Shown here: piece after piece, positions 22,723 through 22,746 of the stretch
Layout: the number at the start of each line of letters is the position of its first letter
Numbering within the stretch: position 1 is the first letter of the stretch
DNA from: a candidate division SR1 bacterium CG_4_9_14_3_um_filter_40_9
GTDB taxonomy: Bacteria; Patescibacteriota; Gracilibacteria; Absconditabacterales; Absconditicoccaceae
Reading direction: 5' to 3'
Assembly: GCA_002791215.1 (NCBI GenBank)
Contig: PFWQ01000002.1
Location: 1-22,746, forward strand
DNA length: 22,746 bases
Made by a program: the position numbers and the translations under genes
Notes under the pieces: generated by a model
What the model was told of the DNA's origin: nothing
Databases searched by the model: none
What the model saw: the letters and a program-made list of their open reading frames with translations, nothing else

Positions 22723-22746
22723 ATTTTAAATGTTAAATGTTAAATT
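22723..22746. repeat. heptad repeat upstream of malic enzyme
   Basis: TTTAAA / TGTTAAA / TGTTAAA / TT, about three 7-bp units running off the window edge. Confidence 0.55.

Overview
This window comes from a bacterium of the Candidate Phyla Radiation, almost certainly an Absconditabacterales (SR1) member using NCBI translation table 37 (UGA = Gly, CGA and CGG = Trp). The code can be read from invariant motifs. UGA falls on obligatory glycines in the DnaG zinc ribbon, the IleS GWDCHG motif, the Walker A loops of two ATPases, the malic enzyme Rossmann loop and the tRNA nucleotidyltransferase GGxxRD motif. CGA or CGG falls on obligatory tryptophans, for example both Trp of the IleS NWYIRRSRRRFW motif, IleS YPHCWRC and the Nudix W-x-LPGG. 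Under the standard code most genes here shatter into fragments. With table 37 the window resolves into 16 protein genes plus a tmRNA. Fifteen of the 16 end in TAA or TAG.

Layout. 1-569: tmRNA (ssrA, minus) and its terminator. 757-3365 (minus): a DUF5684-like membrane protein, an unknown 198-aa protein, and a secreted protein with a Bacteroidetes-type T9SS C-terminal sorting domain that ends in UGA. 3511-5964 (minus): DNA primase dnaG, a small two-helix membrane protein and a short acidic ORF. 6061-10314 (minus): a 1417-residue isoleucyl-tRNA synthetase. 10624-11829 (minus): site-2 protease RseP. 11976-13845 (plus): TatD nuclease and an unknown 317-aa protein. 13882-16428 (minus): a VirD4/TraG-like DNA-transfer ATPase. 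16704-19262 (minus): cytidylate-kinase-like NMP kinase, DnaJ and a YigZ/IMPACT protein. 19355-19570 (minus): a candidate structured RNA. 19644-22721 (minus): a tRNA nucleotidyltransferase with an HD domain, and malic enzyme.

The most striking find is ileS. Read in table 37 it carries three foreign catalytic domains inside an otherwise canonical synthetase. A complete Nudix hydrolase sits at the start of the CP1 editing region. One histidine-phosphatase domain lies between the catalytic halves. A second lies between the KMSKS region and the anticodon-binding domain. All three keep their catalytic signatures. I know of no described synthetase with this architecture.

A second theme is repeat invasion. 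Degenerate direct repeats with a 7-10 bp period, GC-rich palindromes and an 'attgcttc..cgcaatgacgg' element occur between genes and also in frame inside ileS, cca, tatD, dnaG and the end of yigZ. A related composite repeat lies in the same reading frame in ileS and cca. No Shine-Dalgarno motif precedes any start I checked. A few TTGnnn-N16/18-TATAAT-like promoters can be seen.
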